The notes beneath the pieces are model-generated. The model saw only the letters and a program-made list of their open reading frames with translations. It searched no databases and was not told the DNA's origin. From positions 832,442,888 through 832,506,887 of the forward strand of contig NC_135232.1 in NCBI RefSeq assembly GCF_051348905.1: 64,000 nt of DNA. The letters run 5' to 3'. Origin of the DNA: Ranitomeya variabilis (lineage: Eukaryota > Chordata > Amphibia > Anura > Dendrobatidae). Shown piece by piece: positions 1 to 9,679 of this stretch; position 1 is the stretch's first letter, and each line of letters begins with the position of its first letter. A program made the translations under genes and the position numbers.

Positions 1-40
1 GACCCGTTTCCTGCAAGTTTCTGAAAGTGGTGCAAATAAC

Positions 41-112
41 GGGGATGTAGCTCAGTGGTAGAGCGCACGCTTTGCATGTGTGAGGCCCCGGGTTCAATCC
101 CCGGCATCTCCA
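41..112 (+). tRNA. tRNA-Ala (TGC)
   Basis: This is the TGC consensus and the reference for all TGC entries. The acceptor stem GGGGATG pairs with CATCTCC, giving the G3:U wobble that alanyl-tRNA synthetase reads as its main identity element, with discriminator A72. The D stem is GCTC/GAGC. The anticodon stem CACGC/GTGTG encloses loop TTTGCAT, so the anticodon is TGC (33-35), reading GCA and wobble codons. The T stem is CCGGG/CCCGG with loop TTCAATC. The A box (TAGCTCAGTGG) and B box (GGTTCAATCC) fit RNA polymerase III internal promoters. No intron and no encoded CCA. The first T4 run lies 47 bases past the 3' end. Confidence 0.97.
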
Positions 113-239
113 TGGCCTGGGTTTACGTGCAAAGGACGCACTTCCTACAGGTGACTACTTTTCCTTCTCCTCATGTGGTTCCTGCAGTCACTCGGTGAAA
201 TAATTACTTGTCAGTGCTCCATCCCACTAAGAGACTTTT

Positions 240-310
240 GGGAATGTAGCTCAGTGGTAGAGCGCATGCTTTGATGTATGAGGTCCTGGGTTCAACCCCC
301 AGCATCTCCA
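240..310 (+). pseudogene. Broken tRNA-Ala (CGC body)
   Basis: 71 bases instead of 72. One base is missing in the anticodon loop (six bases, TTTGAT), so no alanine anticodon can be read, and G4 is A, which breaks an acceptor pair. The B box is intact, so it might still be transcribed. Confidence 0.85.
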
Positions 311-830
311 AACTTTTCCTAATATGGCTAGAAAGCTTTAGCAAACACACTCACGCTTAGTAGTGTCGTCAAGACTCGCAAGGAATCTTTGACGCTTAAA
401 CTGGCTTCTTTGCCAGGTCACATAGCAGGACGAGGCTTTTTGCCGCAGCAGATTCTAAAGACTGCATGCAACCTAAGGCAAGGGCAACACTTTACCACCC
501 AGTAAAATGTTTTCAATGGGAACTGGACTTTCAACAAACTTTGCACAAATCAATAGCACAGGCAAATATAGGAAACTTTCTCTAGCCTGATTAAAGTGGG
601 AAATGTGCAATAGCTTTGAATTAAGGACAAGCTTCAGAGTCTCTACTTGGTATCATCAGAAAACCGAGTTGGAGTGTCGTGCCGGAAGCTTGAATAGGTC
701 AGCTGATGTATCTCTAAGAATTCACAGAGTTTTTTTCTCAAGGTGGTTCAGCGATTTGAATAAATGCCAACCCTTGTCTGCAAAAATCTTGACCCGTTTC
801 CTGCAAGTTTCTGAAAGTGGTGCAAATAAC

Positions 831-902
831 GGGGATGTAGCTCAGTGGTAGAGCGCACGCTTTGCATGTGTGAGGCCTAGGGTTCAATCCCCGGCATCTC
901 CA
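831..902 (+). tRNA. tRNA-Ala (TGC), variant
   Basis: C48T and C49A turn T-stem pair 48-64 into a wobble and leave 49-63 mismatched. The same pair of changes occurs in the copy two units on (2413). Confidence 0.85.
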
Positions 903-948
903 TGGCCTGGGTTTACGTGCAAAGGACGCACTTCCTACAGGTGACTAC

Positions 949-952
949 TTTT
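949..952 (+). terminator. Pol III T4 stop of TGC gene (representative)
   Basis: TTTT in CTACTTTTCC, 47 bases past the TGC gene, so the precursor would carry a trailer of about 47 bases. Present in most units; lost where six bases are deleted (after the TGC genes at 21867, 22652, 25017 and 25805). Confidence 0.75.
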
Positions 953-1025
953 CCTTCTCCTTATGTGGTTCCTGCAGTCACTCGGTGAAAGAATTACTTG
1001 TCAGTGCTCCATCCCACTGGGAGAC

Positions 1026-1029
1026 TTTT
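1026..1029 (+). terminator. T4 directly upstream of CGC gene (representative)
   Basis: TTTT sits at bases -4 to -1 of almost every CGC gene (CTTTTGGGG). It would stop any transcript reading through from the TGC gene just before the CGC gene, so a dicistronic TGC-CGC transcript looks unlikely. Confidence 0.6.
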
Positions 1030-1101
1030 GGGGATGTAGCTCAGTGGTAGAACTCATGCTTCGCATGTATGAGGTCCTGGGTTCAACCCCCAGCATCTCC
1101 A
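1030..1101 (+). tRNA. tRNA-Ala (CGC), variant
   Basis: G23A makes a C11-A23 mismatch in the D stem, and G25T is also changed. The anticodon CGC is intact. Shared with the copy at 2612. Confidence 0.82.
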
Positions 1102-1621
1102 AACTTTTCCTAATATGGCTAGAAAGCTTTAGCAAACACACTCACGCTTAGTAGTGTCGTCAAGACTCGCAAGGAATCTTTGACGCTTAAACTGGCTTCT
1201 TTGCCAGGTCACATAGCATGACGAGGCTTTTTGCCGCAGCAGATTCTAATGACTGCATGCAACCTAAGGCAAGGGCAACACTTTACCACCCAGTAAAATG
1301 TTTTCAATGGGAACTGGACTTTCAACAAACTTTGCACAAATCAATAGCACAGGCAAATATAGGAAACTTTCTCTAGCCTGATTAAAGTGGGAAATGTGCA
1401 ATAGCTTTGCATTAAGGACAAGCGTCAGAGTCTCTACTTGGTATCATCAGAAAACCGAGTTGGAGTGTCATGCCGGAAGCTTGAATAGGTCAGCTGATGT
1501 GTCTCTAAGAATTCACAGAGTTTTTTTCTCAAGGTGGTTCAGCGATTTGAATAAATGCCAACCCTTGTCTGCAAAAATCTTGACCCGTTTCCTGCAAGTT
1601 TCTGAAAGTGGTGCAAATAAC
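1102..1621 (+). other. Long spacer (representative)
   Basis: The 520-bp spacer from a CGC gene to the next TGC gene. It opens with the CGC terminator and otherwise shows AT-rich single-copy-looking sequence with two HindIII-like AAGCTT sites and a T7 run in CAGAGTTTTTTT. I find no B box, snRNA, 5S or protein signal in either strand. It is the part of the unit where both small indels and single-base variants are easiest to see. Confidence 0.85.
1105..1108 (+). terminator. Pol III T4 stop of CGC gene (representative)
   Basis: TTTT starts four bases after the CGC gene (AAACTTTTCC), a normal close polymerase III terminator. It is kept in nearly every unit; the copy at 1821 reads AAAATTTTCC. Confidence 0.88.
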
Positions 1622-1693
1622 GGGGATGTAGCTCAGTGGTAGAGCGCACGCTTTGCATGTGTGAGGCCCCGGGTTCAATCCCCGGCATCTCCA
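1622..1693 (+). tRNA. tRNA-Ala (TGC)
   Basis: Consensus. Confidence 0.96.
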
Positions 1694-1820
1694 TGGCCTG
1701 GGTTTACGTGCAAAGGACGCACTTCCTACAGGTGACTACTTTTCCTTCTCCTTATGTGGTTCCTGCAGTCACTCGGTGAAAGAATTACTTGTCAGTGATC
1801 TATCCCACTGGGAGACTTTT

Positions 1821-1892
1821 GGGGATGTAGCTCAGTGGTAGAGTGCATGCTTCGCATGTATGAGGTTCTGGGTTCAACCCCCAGCATCTCCA
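1821..1892 (+). tRNA. tRNA-Ala (CGC), variant
   Basis: C24T (D-stem G-T wobble) and C47T; anticodon CGC kept. Confidence 0.88.
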
Positions 1893-2412
1893 AAATTTTC
1901 CTAATATGGCTAGAAAGCTTTAGCAAACACACTCACGCTTAGTAGTGTAGTCAAGACTCGCAAGGAATCTTTGACGCTTAAACTGGCTTCTTTGCCAGGT
2001 CACATAGCAGGACGAGGCTTTTTGCCGCAGCAGATTCTAAAGACTGCATGCAACCTAAGGCAAGGGCAACACTTTACCACCCAGTAAAATGTTTTCAATG
2101 GGAACTGGACTTTCAACAAACTTTGCACAAATCAATAGCACAGGCAAATATAGGAAACTTTCTCTAGCCTGATTAAAGTGGGAAATGTGCAATAGCTTTG
2201 CATTAAGGACAAGCTTCAGAGTCTCTACTTGGTATCATCAGAAAACCGAGTTGGAGTGTCGTGCAGGAAGCTTGAATAGGTCAGCTGATGTATCTCTAAG
2301 AATTCACAGAGTTTTTTTCTCAAGGTGGTTCAGCGATTTGAATAAATGCCAACCCTTGTCTGCAAAAATCTTGACCCGTTTCCTGCAAGTTTCTGAAAGT
2401 GGTGCAAATAAC

Positions 2413-2484
2413 GGGGATGTAGCTCAGTGGTAGAGCGCACGCTTTGCATGTGTGAGGCCTAGGGTTCAATCCCCGGCATCTCCA
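2413..2484 (+). tRNA. tRNA-Ala (TGC), variant
   Basis: C48T and C49A, as at 831; weakened T stem. Confidence 0.85.
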
Positions 2485-2611
2485 TGGCCTGGGTTTACGT
2501 GCAAAGGACGCACTTCCTACAGGTGACTACTTTTCCTTCTCCTTATGTGGTTCCTGCAGTCACTCGGTGAAAGAATTACTTGTCAGTGCTCCATCCCACT
2601 GGGAGACTTTT

Positions 2612-2683
2612 GGGGATGTAGCTCAGTGGTAGAACTCATGCTTCGCATGTATGAGGTCCTGGGTTCAACCCCCAGCATCTCCA
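2612..2683 (+). tRNA. tRNA-Ala (CGC), variant
   Basis: G23A and G25T, as at 1030. Confidence 0.82.
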
Positions 2684-3203
2684 AACTTTTCCTAATATGG
2701 CTAGAAAGCTTTAGCAAACACACTCACGCTTAGTAGTGTCGACAAGACTCGCAAGGAATCTTTGACTCTTAAACTGGCTTCTTTGCCAGGTCACATAGCA
2801 GGACGAGGCTTTTTGCCGCGGCAGATTCTAAAGACTGCATGCAACCTAAGGCAAGGGCAACACTTTACCACCCAGGAAAATGTTTTCAATGGGAACTGGA
2901 CTTTCAACAAACTTTGCACAAATCAATAGCACAGGCAAATATAGGAAACTTTCTCTAGCCTGATTAAAGTGGGAAATGTGCAATAGCTTTGCATTAAGGA
3001 CAAGCTTCAGAGTCTCTACTTGGTATCATCAGAAAACCGAGTTGGAGTGTCGTGCCGGAAGCTTGAATAGGTCAGCTGATGTGTCTCTAAGAATTCACAG
3101 AGTTTTTTTCTCAAGGTGGTTCAGCGATTTGAATAAATGCCAACCCTTGTCTGCAAAAATCTTGACCCGTTTCCTGCAAGTTTCTGAAAGTGCTGCAAAT
3201 AAC

Positions 3204-3275
3204 GGGGATGTAGCTCAGTGGTAGAGCGCACGCTTTGCATGTGTGAGGCCCCGGGTTCAATCCCCGGCATCTCCA
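3204..3275 (+). tRNA. tRNA-Ala (TGC)
   Basis: Consensus. Confidence 0.96.
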
Positions 3276-3402
3276 TGGCCTGGGTTTACGTGCAAAGGAC
3301 GCACTTCCTACAGGTGACTACTTTTCCTTCTCCTTCTGTGGTTCCTGCAGTCACTCGGTGAAAGAATTACTTGTCAGTGCTCCTTCCCACCAGCAGACTT
3401 TT

Positions 3403-3474
3403 GGGGATGTAGCTCAGTGGTAGAGCGCATGCTTCACATGTATGAGGTCCTGGGTTCAACCCCCAGCATCTCCA
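3403..3474 (+). tRNA. tRNA with Ala body and CAC (Val) anticodon
   Basis: A CGC-body gene with the single change G34A. The anticodon loop reads TTCACAT, so the anticodon is CAC (3435-3437), which pairs with valine codon GUG. All other bases match the CGC consensus, including G3:U and both promoter boxes. Alanyl-tRNA synthetase does not read the anticodon, so the expected product is an Ala-charged tRNA that decodes GUG. Expression is unknown. Confidence 0.85.
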
Positions 3475-3990
3475 AACTTTTCCTAATATGGCTAGAAAGC
3501 TTTAGCAAACACTCACGCTTAGTAGTGTCGTCAAGACTCACAAGGAATCTTTGACGCTTAAACTGGCTTCTTTGCCAGGTCACATAGCAGGACGAGGCTT
3601 TTTGCCGCGGCAGATTCTAAAGACTGCATGCAACCTAAGGCAAGGGCAACACTTTACCACCCAGTAAAATGTTTTCAATGGGAACTGGACTTTCAACAAA
3701 CTTTGCACAAATCAGTAGCACAGGCAAATATAGGAAACTTTCTCTAGCCTGATTAAAGTGGGAAATGTGCAATAGCTTTGCATTAAGGACAAGCTTCAGA
3801 GTCTCTACTTGGTATCATCAGAAAACCGAGTTGGAGTGTCGTGCCGGAAGCTTGAATTGGTCAGCTGATGTATCTCTAAGAATTCACAGTTTTTTTCTCA
3901 AGGTGGTTCAGCGATTTGAATAAATGCCAACCCTTGTCTGCAAAAATCTTGACCCGTTTCCTGCAAGTTTCTGAAAGTGGTGCAAATAAC

Positions 3991-4062
3991 GGGGATGTAG
4001 CTCAGTGGTAGAGCGCACGCTTTGCATGTGTGAGGCCCCGGGTTCAATCCCCGGCATCTCCA
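3991..4062 (+). tRNA. tRNA-Ala (TGC)
   Basis: Consensus; the upstream spacer lacks AG before its T7 run. Confidence 0.96.
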
Positions 4063-4189
4063 TGGCCTGGGTTTACGTGCAAAGGACGCACTTCCTACAG
4101 GTGACTACTTTTCCTTCTCCTTATGTGGTTCCTGCAGTCACTCGGTGAAAGAATTACTTGTCAGTGCTCCATCCCACTAGGAGACTTTT

Positions 4190-4261
4190 GGGGATGTAGC
4201 TCAGTGGTAGAGCGCATGCTTCGCATGTATGAGGTCCTGGGTTCAACCCCCAGCATCTCCA
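4190..4261 (+). tRNA. tRNA-Ala (CGC)
   Basis: Consensus and reference for CGC entries. It differs from the TGC body at 28, 33, 40, 46, 49, 58 and 63. The pairs 28-40 (C-G to T-A) and 49-63 (C-G to T-A) change together, so both stems stay paired. The anticodon stem CATGC/GTATG encloses loop TTCGCAT, giving anticodon CGC for codon GCG. G3:U and A72 are kept. The B box is GGTTCAACCC and a T4 stop lies four bases past the 3' end. Confidence 0.97.
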
Positions 4262-4781
4262 AACTTTTCCTAATATGGCTAGAAAGCTTTAGCAAACACA
4301 CTCACGCTTAGTAGTGTCGTCAAGACTCGCAAGGAATCTTTGACGCTTAAACTGGCTTCTTTGCCAGGTCACATAGCAGGACGAGGCTTTTTGCCGCGGC
4401 AGATTCTAAAGACTGTATGCAACCTAAGGCAAGGGCAACACTTTACCACCCAGTAAAATGTTTTCAATGGGAACTGGACTTTCAACAAATTTTGCACAAA
4501 TCAATAGCACAGGCAAATATAGGAAACTTTCTCTAGCCTGATTAAAGTGGGAAATGTGCAATAGCTTTGCATTAAGGACAAGCTTCAGAGTCTCTACTTG
4601 GTATCATCAGAAAACCGAGTTGGAGTGTCGTGCCGGAAGCTTGAATAGGTCAGCTGATGTATCTCTAAGAATTCACAGAGTTTTTTTCTCAAGGTGGTTC
4701 AGCGATTTGAATAAATGCCAACCCTTGTCTGCAAAAATCTTGACCCGTTTCCTGCAAGTTTCTGAAAGTGGTGCAAATAAC

Positions 4782-4853
4782 GGGGATGTAGCTCAGTGGT
4801 TGAGCGCACGCTTTGCATGTGTGAGGCCCCGGGCTCAATCCCCGGCATCTCCA
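4782..4853 (+). tRNA. tRNA-Ala (TGC), variant
   Basis: A20T and T53C. T53C alters the first T of the T loop and the B box core, which should weaken TFIIIC binding and tRNA folding. A close T4 stop follows at +9. Confidence 0.75.
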
Positions 4854-4861
4854 TGGCCTGG

Positions 4862-4865
4862 TTTT
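4862..4865 (+). terminator. Close T4 stop of TGC gene (variant type, representative)
   Basis: One G-to-T change turns CTGGGTTTACG into CTGGTTTTACG and creates TTTT at +9 to +12. The same form follows the TGC genes at 7947, 20285, 32914, 35285, 36867, 49115, 50697, 52143, 52934, 56098, 56889, 59262, 60844 and 61634. Confidence 0.7.
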
Positions 4866-4980
4866 ACGTGCAAAGGACGCACTTCCTACAGGTGACTACT
4901 TTTCCTTCTCCTTATGTTGTTCCTGCAGTCACTCGGTGAAAGAATTACTTGTCAGTGCTCCATCCCACTAGGAGACTTTT

Positions 4981-5052
4981 GGGGATGTAGCTCAGTGGTA
5001 GAGCGCATGCTTCGCATGTATGAGGTCCTGGGTTCAACCCCCAGCATCTCCA
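4981..5052 (+). tRNA. tRNA-Ala (CGC)
   Basis: Consensus. Confidence 0.96.
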
Positions 5053-5572
5053 AACTTTTCCTAATATGGCTAGAAAGCTTTAGCAAACACACTCACGCTT
5101 AGTAGTGTCGTCAAGACTCGCAAGGAATCTTTGACTCTTAAACTGGCTTCTTTGCCAGGTCACATAGCAGGACGAGGCTTTTTGCCGCGGCAGATTCTAA
5201 AGACTGCATGCAACCTGAGGCAAAGGCAACACTTTACCACCCAGTAAAATGTTTTCAATGGGAACTGGACATTCAACAAACTTTGCACAAATCAATAGCA
5301 CAGGCAAATATTGGAAACTTTCTCTAGCCTGATTAAAGTGGGAAATGTGCAATAGCTTTGCATTAAGGACAAGCTTCAGAGTCTCTACTTGGTATCATCA
5401 GAAAACCGAGTTGGAGTGTCGTGCCGGAAGCTTGAATAGGTCAGCTGATGTGTCTCTAAGAATTCACAGAGTTTTTTTCTCAAGGTGGTTCAGCGATTTG
5501 AATAAATGCCAACCCTTGTCTGCAAAAATCTTGACCCGTTTCCTGCAAGTTTCTGAAAGTGTTGCAAATAAC

Positions 5573-5645
5573 GGGGATGTAGCTCAGTGGTAGAGCGCAC
5601 GCTTTGCATGTGTGAGGCCCCGGGTTCAATCCCCGTGCATCTCCA
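5573..5645 (+). tRNA. tRNA-Ala (TGC), one-base insertion
   Basis: 73 bases: an extra T in the 3' T-stem arm (CCCCGTGCATC) disturbs the T-stem/acceptor junction. Possibly non-functional. Confidence 0.7.
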
Positions 5646-5772
5646 TGGCCTGGGTTTACGTGCAAAGGACGCACTTCCTACAGGTGACTACTTTTCCTTC
5701 TCCTTATGTGGTTCCTGCAGTCACTCGGTGAAAGAATTACTTGTCAGTGCTCCATCCCACTAGGAGACTTTT

Positions 5773-5844
5773 GGGGATGTAGCTCAGTGGTAAAGCGCAT
5801 GCTTCGCATGTATGAGGTCCTGGGTTCAACCCCCAGCATCTCCA
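5773..5844 (+). tRNA. tRNA-Ala (CGC), variant
   Basis: G21A: D-stem pair 13-21 becomes a C-A mismatch. Shared with 8937 and 14156. Confidence 0.85.
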
Positions 5845-6364
5845 AACTTTTCCTAATATGGCTAGAAAGCTTTAGCAAACACACTCACGCTTAGTAGTGT
5901 CGTCAAGACTCACAAGGAATCTTTGACGCTTAAACTGGCTTCTTTGCCAGGTCACATAGCAGGACGAGGCTTTTTGCCGCGGCAGATTCTAAAGACTGCA
6001 TGCAACCTAAGGCAAGGGCAACACTTTACCACCCAGTAAAATGTTTTCAATGGGAACTGGACTTTCAACAAACTTTGCACAAATCAGTAGCACAGGCAAA
6101 TATAGGAAACTTTCTCTAGCCTGATTAAAGTGGGAAATGTGCAATAGCTTTGCATTAAGGACAAGCTTCAGAGTCTCTACTTGGTATCATCAGAAAACCG
6201 AGTTGGAGTGTCGTGCCGGAAGCTTGAATTGGTCAGCTGATGTATCTCTAAGAATTCACAGAGTTTTTTTCTCAAGGTGGTTCAGCGATTTGAATAAATG
6301 CCAACCCTTGTCTGCAAAAATCTTGACCCGTTTCCTGCAAGTTTCTGAAAGTGGTGCAAATAAC

Positions 6365-6436
6365 GGGGATGTAGCTCAGTGGTAGAGCGCACGCTTTGCA
6401 TGTGTGAGGCCCCGGGTTCAATCCCCGGCATCTCCA
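6365..6436 (+). tRNA. tRNA-Ala (TGC)
   Basis: Consensus. Confidence 0.96.
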
Positions 6437-6563
6437 TGGCCTGGGTTTACGTGCAAAGGACGCACTTCCTACAGGTGACTACTTTTCCTTCTCCTTATGT
6501 GGTTCCTGCAGTCACTCGGTGAAAGAATTACTTGTCAGTGCTCCATCCCACTAGGAGACTTTT

Positions 6564-6635
6564 GGGGATGTAGCTCAGTGGTAGAGCGCATGCTTCGCAT
6601 GTATGAGGTCCTGGGTTCAACCCCCAGCATCTCCA
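6564..6635 (+). tRNA. tRNA-Ala (CGC)
   Basis: Consensus. Confidence 0.96.
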
Positions 6636-7155
6636 AACTTTTCCTAATATGGCTAGAAAGCTTTAGCAAACACACTCACGCTTAGTAGTGTCGTCAAGAC
6701 TCGCAAGGAATCTTTGACGCTTAAACTGGCTTATTTGCCAGGTCACATAGCAGGACGAGGCTTTTTGCTGTGGCAGATTCTAAAGACTGCATGCAACCTA
6801 AGGCAAGGGCAACACTTTACCACCCAGTAAAATGTTTTCAATGGGAACTGGACTTTCAACAAACTTTGCACAAATCAATAGCACAGGCAAATATAGGAAA
6901 CTTTCTCTAGCCTGATTAAAGTGGGAAATGTGCAATAGCTTTGCATTAAGGACAAGCTTCAGAGTATCTACTTGGTATCATCAGAAAACCGAGTTGGAGT
7001 GTCGTGCCGGAAGCTTGAATAGGTCAGCTGATGTATCTCTAAGAATTCACAGAGTTTTTTTCTCAAGGTGGTTCAGCGATTTGAATAAATGCCAACCCTT
7101 GTCTGCAAAAATCTTGACCCGTTTCCTGCAAGTTTCTGAAAGTGGTGCAAATAAC

Positions 7156-7227
7156 GGGGATGTAGCTCAGTGGTAGAGCGCACGCTTTGCATGTGTGAGG
7201 CCCCAGGTTCAATCCCCGGCATCTCCA
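7156..7227 (+). tRNA. tRNA-Ala (TGC), variant
   Basis: G50A: T-stem A-C mismatch with 62. Confidence 0.86.
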
Positions 7228-7354
7228 TGGCCTGGGTTTACGTGCAAAGGACGCACTTCCTACAGGTGACTACTTTTCCTTCTCCTTATGTGGTTCCTGC
7301 AGTCACTCGGTGAAAGAATTACTTGTCAGTGTTCCATCCCACTAGGAGACTTTT

Positions 7355-7426
7355 GGGGATGTAGCTCAGTGCTAGAGCGCATGCTTCGCATGTATGAGGT
7401 CCTGGGTTCAACCCCCAGCATCTCCA
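7355..7426 (+). tRNA. tRNA-Ala (CGC), variant
   Basis: G18C changes one of the two D-loop G residues that contact the T loop; likely to weaken tertiary folding and the A box. Confidence 0.8.
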
Positions 7427-7946
7427 AACTTTTCCTAATATGGCTAGAAAGCTTTAGCAAACACACTCACGCTTAGTAGTGTCGTCAAGACTCGCAAGGA
7501 ATCTTTGACGCTTAAACTGGCTTCTTTGCCAGGTCACATAGCAGGACGAGGCTTTTTGCCGCGGCAGATTCTAAAGACTGCATGCAACCTAAGGCAAGGG
7601 CAACACTTTACCACCCAGTAAAATGTTTTCAATGGGAACTGGACTTTCAACAAATTTTGCACAAATCAATAGCACAGGCAAATATAGGAAACTTTCTCTA
7701 GCCTGATTAAAGTGGGAAATGTGCAATAGCTTTGCATTAAGGACAAGCTTCAGAGTCTCTACTTGGTATCATCAGAAAACCGAGTAGGAGTGTCGTGCCG
7801 GAAGCTTGAATAGGTCAGCTGATGTATCTCTAAGAATTCACAGAGTTTTTTTCTCAAGGTGGTTCAGCGATTTGAATAAATGCCAACCCTTGTCTGCAAA
7901 AATCTTGACCCGTTTCCTGCAAGTTTCTGAAAGTGGTGCAAATAAC

Positions 7947-8018
7947 GGGGATGTAGCTCAGTGGTAGAGCGCACGCTTTGCATGTGTGAGTCCCCGGGCT
8001 CAATCCCCGGCATCTCCA
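7947..8018 (+). tRNA. tRNA-Ala (TGC), variant
   Basis: G45T and T53C; the T53C B-box change is shared with 4782. A close T4 stop follows. Confidence 0.75.
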
Positions 8019-8145
8019 TGGCCTGGTTTTACGTGCAAAGGACGCACTTCCTACAGGTGACTACTTTTCCTTCTCCTTATGCGGTTCCTGCAGTCACTCG
8101 GTGAAAGAATTACTTGTCAGTGCTCCATCCCACTAGGAGACTTTT

Positions 8146-8217
8146 GGGAATGTAGCTCAGTGGTAGAGCGCATGCTTCGCATGTATGAGGTCCTGGGTTC
8201 AACCCCCAGCATCTCCA
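8146..8217 (+). tRNA. tRNA-Ala (CGC), variant
   Basis: G4A gives an acceptor-stem A-C mismatch next to the identity pair. Confidence 0.82.
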
Positions 8218-8737
8218 AACTTTTCCTAATATGGCTAGAAAGCTTTAGCAAACACACTCACGCTTAGTAGTGTCGTCAAGACTCGCAAGGAATCTTTGAC
8301 GCTTAAACTGGCTTCTTTGCCAGGTCACATAGCAGGACGAGGCTTTCTGCCGCAGCAGATTCTAAAGACTGCATGCAACCTAAGGCAAGGGCAACACTTT
8401 ACCACCCAGTAAAATGTTTTCAATGGGAACTGGACTTTCAACAAACTTTGCACAAATCAGTAGCACAGGCAAATATAGGAAACTTTCTCTAGCCTGATTA
8501 AAGTGGGAAATGTGCAATAGCTTTGCATTAAGGACAAGCTTCAGAGTCTCTACTTGGTATCATCAGAAAACCGAGTTGGAGTGTCGTGCCGGAAGCTTGA
8601 ATTGGTCAGCTGATGTATCTCTAAGAATTCACAGAGTTTTTTTCTCAAGGTGGTTCAGCGATTTGAATAAATGCCAACCCTTGTCTGCAAAAATCTTGAC
8701 CCGTTTCCTGCAAGTTTCTGAAAGTGGTGCAAAAAAC

Positions 8738-8809
8738 GGGGATGTAGCTCAGTGGTAGAGCGCACGCTTTGCATGTGTGAGGCCTCGGGTTCAATCCCCG
8801 GCATCTCCA
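8738..8809 (+). tRNA. tRNA-Ala (TGC), variant
   Basis: C48T: T-stem T-G wobble. Confidence 0.9.
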
Positions 8810-8936
8810 TGGCCTGGGTTTACGTGCAAAGGACGCACTTCCTACAGGTGACTACTTTTCCTTCTCCTTATGTGGTTCCTGCAGTCACTCGGTGAAAGAA
8901 TTACTTGTCAGTGCTCCATCCCACTAGGAGACTTTT

Positions 8937-9008
8937 GGGGATGTAGCTCAGTGGTAAAGCGCATGCTTCGCATGTATGAGGTCCTGGGTTCAACCCCCAG
9001 AATCTCCA
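8937..9008 (+). tRNA. tRNA-Ala (CGC), variant
   Basis: G21A plus C65A, which leaves acceptor pair 7-65 mismatched. Confidence 0.78.
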
Positions 9009-9528
9009 AACTTTTCCTAATATGGCTAGAAAGCTTTAGCAAACACACTCACGCTTAGTAGTGTCGTCAAGACTCACAAGGAATCTTTGACGCTTAAACT
9101 GGCTTCTTTGCCAGGTCACATAGCAGGACGAGGCTTTTTGCCGCGGCAGATTCTAAAGACTGCATGCAACCTAAGGCAAGGGCAACACTTTACCACCCAG
9201 TAAAATATTTTCAATGGGAACTGGACTTTCAACAAACTTTGCACAAATCAGTAGCACAGGCAAATATAGGAAACTTTCTCTAGCCTGATTAAAGTGGGAA
9301 ATGTGCAATAGCTTTGCATTAAGGACAAGCTTCAGAGTCTCTACTTGGTATCATCAGAAAACCGAGTTGGAGTGTCGTGCCGGAAGCTTGAATTGGTCAG
9401 CTGATGTATCTCTAAGAATTCACAGAGTTTTTTTCTCAAGGTGGTTCAGCGATTTGAATAAATGCCAACCCTTGTCTGCAAAAATCTTGACCCGTTTCCT
9501 GCAAGTTTCTGAAAGTGGTGCAAATAAC

Positions 9529-9600
9529 GGGGATGTAGCTCAGTGGTAGAGCGCACGCTTTGCATGTGTGAGGCCCCAGGTTCAATCCCCGGCATCTCCA
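9529..9600 (+). tRNA. tRNA-Ala (TGC), variant
   Basis: G50A. Its partner CGC gene lies 4.5 kb downstream at 14156 because the LINE inserted in the short spacer between them. Confidence 0.86.
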
Positions 9601-9679
9601 TGGCCTGGGTTTACGTGCAAAGGACGCACTTCCTACAGGTGACTACTTTTCCTTCTCCTTATGTGGTTCCTGCAGTCAC

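Larger units (their letters stand above)
903..1029 (+). other. Short spacer (representative)
   Basis: The 127-bp spacer between a TGC gene and the following CGC gene. It holds the distal T4 stop (949-952) and a second T4 (1026-1029) that abuts the first base of the CGC gene. The stretch CTTATGTGGTTCC near 960 carries an ATG/AGG polymorphism between units. No gene seen. Confidence 0.9.
1..9679 (+). repeat. Tandem tRNA-Ala array, block 1
   Basis: About 12.5 units of 791 bp, each with a TGC gene, a 127-bp spacer, a CGC gene and a 520-bp spacer, all in the same orientation. The first unit enters partway through the long spacer and the block ends where the LINE inserts. This block is the most diverged: most tRNA copies carry one to three changes, and units 2 and 4 share private variants. 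Long-spacer length varies mainly by 2-bp losses, for example AG lost before the T7 run near 3889. No other gene was found in either spacer on either strand; the short open frames that recur every 791 bp are phase-locked to the repeat and run into the tRNA genes. Confidence 0.97.

Noticed and set aside
41-112. tRNA-derived SINE
   Set aside because: There is no SINE body, 3' tail or target duplication around the genes, and the same 791-bp context surrounds each copy.
603-851. 82-residue open frame repeated in most units
   Set aside because: It recurs at the repeat period, has no recognisable domain, lies in the long spacer and ends inside the tRNA-Ala(TGC) gene. Several units break it by indels. 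It is a by-product of homogenised repeats.
963-1151. 62-residue open frame repeated in most units
   Set aside because: It overlaps the whole tRNA-Ala(CGC) gene; its CSSVVE-like stretch is simply the translated tRNA. Some units have AGG instead of ATG at its start with no other consequence.
3885-3900. T7 run in the long spacer as a Pol III terminator
   Set aside because: It lies about 100 bp upstream of the TGC gene and over 400 bp downstream of the CGC gene, which already has its own close T4 stop.
5480-5674. 64-residue open frame on the - strand
   Set aside because: Antisense of a tRNA gene plus spacer, open in only a couple of units.
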